Assembly (NCBI GenBank): GCA_947311815.1
Contig: CAMZMA010000136.1
Location: 1-35,676 of the forward strand
Length of the DNA: 35,676 nt
Origin: an uncultured Flavobacteriaceae bacterium
GTDB lineage: Bacteria; Bacteroidota; Bacteroidia; Flavobacteriales; Flavobacteriaceae
Direction of reading: 5' to 3'
Positions 33,093 through 35,676 of this stretch are shown here, piece after piece; position 1 is the stretch's first letter; each line of letters begins with the position of its first letter. The notes under the pieces were generated by a model. The model ran no database searches and was not told the origin of the DNA. It saw only the letters and a program-made list of their open reading frames with translations. The position numbers were made by a program, and so were the translations under genes.

Positions 33093-35351
33093 CTACTCTT
33101 CTATTTCTTTTGTAGAAATATGAAACTCTTCATAAGTTTCTAGAAGGCTTGTAAAAGCGTCTAATAAATCTTTTGTTTCTAATAAAATACTAAAATACAA
33201 TGTCGTATTTTTAGGACTTGTTTCTTCGGTTCTAATTCTTGCTACTTGCTTTTCTACAGAAGTCGAAACATCTGCTAACAACTGTTTCTTTCCGGTTAAA
33301 ACAAGCTCTAACTGTTCAAATGTTCTGTTTTCAAAAATAAAACTTACTTTGTTTAACAGTTCCGTTAATTGATTGTCAATTCCTTTTAAATCTTTTAACT
33401 GACCTTTCTTTAAGTTTTTATGGTTGTTATTTACATGTTTGTAACTTGCTCTAGAAATATAACTGATAGATTGCGCTACATCTTGTAAATACGCCAATAC
33501 CATAATATAAAATCGACTAGCTTGTACAGAGGTTTCATCCAACGATTTTATAAAATAGAAAACACCGTCTTTTAAGTTATCTATTTCATCATTTAATTTA
33601 GAGACGTGTTTGTCTGTTTTACGTAATTTGTTTAAATCGTGTTTTGCCAAATCATTTACCACATTAGTGTATAGTTTATTTACACGTTGTGCAACTTCTG
33701 CAATATGATCTGCACTTTCTTCAATAACGCCATTAATAGTAATTAATTCAGCTCTTTCTATATGATGTTGTTTTTTCTCTTCTTTCGCTTTTTTATTATG
33801 ATTAATATAGTTTCTAGTCATTAATATTACCACTAAAGTTAACAACATTGCCACTGCTGCAATACCGCCTAAACTAATTAAATAGGCAAAAATTGCTGCG
33901 GCAGAAAAAGCGATAATTGCAGTTAAAAACCATCCGCCAATGACATTCAGTACTCCTGCAACTCTATATACAGCACTTTCGCGCCCCCAAGCTCTGTCTG
34001 CTAAAGATGTTCCCATAGCTACCATAAATGTTACATATGTGGTAGATAAAGGCAAGTGTAAAGAAGTACCAATTGATATTAAAATACCTGCAACAATTAA
34101 ATTAACCGATGCTCTCACCATATCAAACGCAGGCATTTCATAGGTTTTATCTTTCGATAATTTTACAACAGGTCTTTGAAATTTAGAATTAATATATTGT
34201 TGTGTTTTTTGTGGAATAAAAAAGTTAAAACCTGCATTGATACTCATAGCAGCTCTTACTACAACTCTAGACATTGGATTGGGTTGAAATTTTTCATGAC
34301 CCTCTCCTTGACGCGATAAATCTACACCTGTTTTAATTACATTTTTAGCTTTTTTTGATGTCCAGATAGTTATTACCATAACACCTCCAGCCAAAAGTAA
34401 TAACCAAAGATTTGATGGTACTTTTTTAGCTAAAACCCCCATAGAAAAAGCATCTGCCGCAACTCCTGATGTTTGCCACGCTTCATATGAATTTAAAGCG
34501 GCAATGGGTACGCCAATGAAATTCACCAAATCGTTACCAGAAAAAGCCATCGCTAAAGAAAATGTACCAATTCCTATAATTAATTTTAAAACATTTAAGT
34601 TTATCAATTTTATTAATAATTGAGAAATAATAGTCCAAAAAACAAAACTTGCTGCAATAATTAACAGCGTATTTCCTTCTATAATATGTTTGATGTCTTT
34701 ATAAAAAGGTGTTCCTTTTAATCCTTTAATTATAATAAAATAGGTGATGGCAGTAATGGCAAAACCACCAAACAAAGCACTAACGTAACTCGGTCTTTTT
34801 TCAAATTCGAAAGAATAAATCAGTCTAGAAAAGTACTGTACAATTGCTCCTACAGAAAATGCTACCACAACCGAAAGTAAAATTCCGAAGATGATTAACA
34901 TGGCTTTATCGGTATTAATATATTGTGCCAAATCTGATATACTTTTACCATTATCGGCAGAAATTTTTATCAACGCCATGGCAACGGCTGCTCCTAATAA
35001 TTCAAATACAATTGAAACGGTTGTTGATGTTGGCATTCCTAACGAATTAAAAACATCTAACAGTAAAATATCTGTAATCATTACCGCCATAAAAATGTAC
35101 ATGATTTCGTTAAAGTAAAACTGACTGGGCACAAAAATACCTTTACGCGCTACTTCCATCATTCCGCTTGAAGTTACTGCACCAAAAAACACACCTAAAC
35201 TAGCAATAATTAAGATGTTTTTTACCGAAATTGCTTTAGAACCAATGGCTGAATTTAAAAAATTAACAGCATCATTACTTACTCCTACTACTAAGTCAAT
35301 TACAGCTAAAATAGCCAAAGCGGCTAACATTAAAATATATGGATCTCCCAT
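33093..35351 (-). CDS. Pit-family inorganic phosphate transporter with PhoU-like C-terminal domain
   Basis: The protein has two Pit repeats with the family signatures GVSNDAVNFLNSAIGSKA (near the N-terminus) and TTYVTFMVAMGTSLADRAWG (about residue 450), and about ten to twelve membrane helices. The last 210 residues form a charged helical domain resembling PhoU. Pit carriers import phosphate (with metal ions and protons) across the inner membrane; the PhoU-like tail probably regulates activity. The frame can be opened at TTG 35378, but the minus-strand TAAATTTG promoter box (35383-35376) contains that very TTG. ATG 35351 is therefore preferred, giving 752 residues (MGDPYILMLA). A porin gene lies directly upstream. 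Confidence 0.93.
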   Translation of the reverse strand: MGDPYILMLAALAILAVIDLVVGVSNDAVNFLNSAIGSKAISVKNILIIASLGVFFGAVTSSGMMEVARKGIFVPSQFYFNEIMYIFMAVMITDILLLDVFNSLGMPTSTTVSIVFELLGAAVAMALIKISADNGKSISDLAQYINTDKAMLIIFGILLSVVVAFSVGAIVQYFSRLIYSFEFEKRPSYVSALFGGFAITAITYFIIIKGLKGTPFYKDIKHIIEGNTLLIIAASFVFWTIISQLLIKLINLNVLKLIIGIGTFSLAMAFSGNDLVNFIGVPIAALNSYEAWQTSGVAADAFSMGVLAKKVPSNLWLLLLAGGVMVITIWTSKKAKNVIKTGVDLSRQGEGHEKFQPNPMSRVVVRAAMSINAGFNFFIPQKTQQYINSKFQRPVVKLSKDKTYEMPAFDMVRASVNLIVAGILISIGTSLHLPLSTTYVTFMVAMGTSLADRAWGRESAVYRVAGVLNVIGGWFLTAIIAFSAAAIFAYLISLGGIAAVAMLLTLVVILMTRNYINHNKKAKEEKKQHHIERAELITINGVIEESADHIAEVAQRVNKLYTNVVNDLAKHDLNKLRKTDKHVSKLNDEIDNLKDGVFYFIKSLDETSVQASRFYIMVLAYLQDVAQSISYISRASYKHVNNNHKNLKKGQLKDLKGIDNQLTELLNKVSFIFENRTFEQLELVLTGKKQLLADVSTSVEKQVARIRTEETSPKNTTLYFSILLETKDLLDAFTSLLETYEEFHISTKEIEE

Positions 35352-35375
35352 GTTTTGTTTGATTTTTTTCTGATA

Positions 35376-35383
35376 CAAATTTA
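35376..35383 (-). promoter_or_regulatory. Putative -7 box of the Pit gene
   Basis: The minus strand reads TAAATTTG, an exact fit to TAnnTTTG, 24 nt before ATG 35351. It rules out the upstream TTG as start codon if it is used. Confidence 0.5.
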
Positions 35384-35427
35384 AAAATACAGCTACTTTT
35401 AAATGTTATCTTATTGTTACCTTATTG

Positions 35428-35594
35428 TTAAAAATGAATATCTAATTGAAGTCTGTACATTAGTTGATTGTTAGCAATTTCGTTGTCTAAATAACTAATG
35501 TCTGATTGTACTTTTAATTTATGTCCTAAAATATACTTTGATACACCCAACGTGTATTGATTTTCTGTGCCTTTATTGGTAATATTATCTAAAG
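35428..35594 (-). CDS. C-terminal fragment of an outer-membrane porin (phosphate-selective porin O/P-like)
   Basis: Only the last 55 or so residues are genuine: from TLDNITNKGTENQY through YTLGVSKYILGHKLKVQSDISYL to the terminal MYRLQLDIHF. The alternating strand pattern and final Phe are typical of a beta-barrel porin, and the KYILGHKLKVQSD strand recalls the OprO/OprP-like porins that often neighbour Pit genes in Bacteroidota. Upstream, the coding sequence runs into the turn of a perfect inverted repeat (35506-35676). The nine residues MIFCAFIGN that could open a short frame at 35625 are translated from the inverted copy and are not real. The rest of the gene is missing from the window. Confidence 0.75.
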
Positions 35595-35676
35595 TAATAT
35601 TACCAATAAAGGCACAGAAAATCAATACACGTTGGGTGTATCAAAGTATATTTTAGGACATAAATTAAAAGTACAA
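35506..35676. repeat. Perfect terminal inverted repeat, 82-nt arms, 7-nt spacer
   Basis: Bases 35506-35587 and 35595-35676 are exact reverse complements around the spacer TCTAAAG (35588-35594). The second arm ends exactly at the window end. The first arm is porin coding sequence, so the second arm is a fold-back copy of the same gene, most simply explained as a contig-end artefact. Confidence 0.9.

Noticed and set aside
35595..35625. Short start segment MIFCAFIGN for a 65-residue protein
   Set aside because: These codons are the antisense of porin sequence created by the inverted repeat; only the part up to about 35594 is genuine.
35506..35676. A hairpin telomere of a linear replicon
   Set aside because: The arms are ordinary porin coding sequence next to a housekeeping transporter, with no telomere-resolvase or partition gene; a fold-back artefact is simpler.

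Overview
The window is chromosomal DNA from a low-GC member of the Bacteroidota, most likely a marine Flavobacteriaceae. The evidence is a SusC/SusD pair, the Bacteroidota promoter form (TTG, about 19-21 nt, then TAnnTTTG) ahead of many genes, very A+T-rich coding sequence, weak or absent Shine-Dalgarno sites, and flavobacterial family proteins (DUF6427-like, a Pit transporter with a PhoU-like tail, a PIF1 helicase with a RecQ-like tail). Gene density is high. No gene-free stretch exceeds 300 bases; the longest is 29691-29977. I see no tRNA, rRNA, CRISPR array, transposase, phage gene or defence island.

Layout. 1-754 holds most of gpsA, cut by the window start. 831-3363 carries a small exported/membrane protein, a Wzx/MATE-type flippase and dut. 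3418-5034 (minus) holds a LysE-type transporter, trmB and a tiny membrane protein; 5075-6706 (plus) holds a DUF6427-like membrane protein and a MOSC protein. 6840-11485 is a SusC/SusD outer-membrane uptake pair closed by a strong bidirectional terminator. 11553-14776 (minus) is an alpha-oxoamine-synthase-like PLP enzyme, a dipeptide epimerase and holB. 14860-17621 is a secreted unknown protein and pgk. 17624-19222 (minus) is a cysteine-less thioredoxin-fold protein and a membrane metallophosphoesterase. 19315-24099 is polA and a long RluA-type pseudouridine synthase. 24148-28644 (minus) is a GH3-like/M23 peptidase pair followed by a yicC-gmk-nadD cluster. 28793-30442 (minus) is an EamA transporter and a Kbp-like BON-LysM protein. 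30604-33012 is the PIF1-type helicase. 33093 to the end (minus) is a Pit phosphate transporter and the C-terminus of a porin.

Most content is housekeeping: nucleotide and NAD metabolism (dut, gmk, nadD), replication and repair (polA, holB, helicase), RNA modification (trmB, RluA-type), glycolysis and lipid precursors (pgk, gpsA), and envelope functions. Two groups suggest shared jobs. The SusCD importer faces the dipeptide epimerase/PLP enzyme pair, which may reflect peptide or muropeptide use. The porin plus Pit transporter form a likely phosphate-import route.

The most unusual content is at the level of DNA repeats. A short interspersed palindromic family with core CTTCGACTACGCTCAGT occurs with and without a 22-nt internal insert upstream of dut, in frame inside the polA coding sequence as a protein linker, and reversed inside another repeat upstream of the RluA-type gene. 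The window also ends in a perfect inverted repeat with 82-nt arms and a 7-nt spacer that folds the porin gene back on itself. This is most likely a fold-back assembly or amplification artefact, but it is worth checking.
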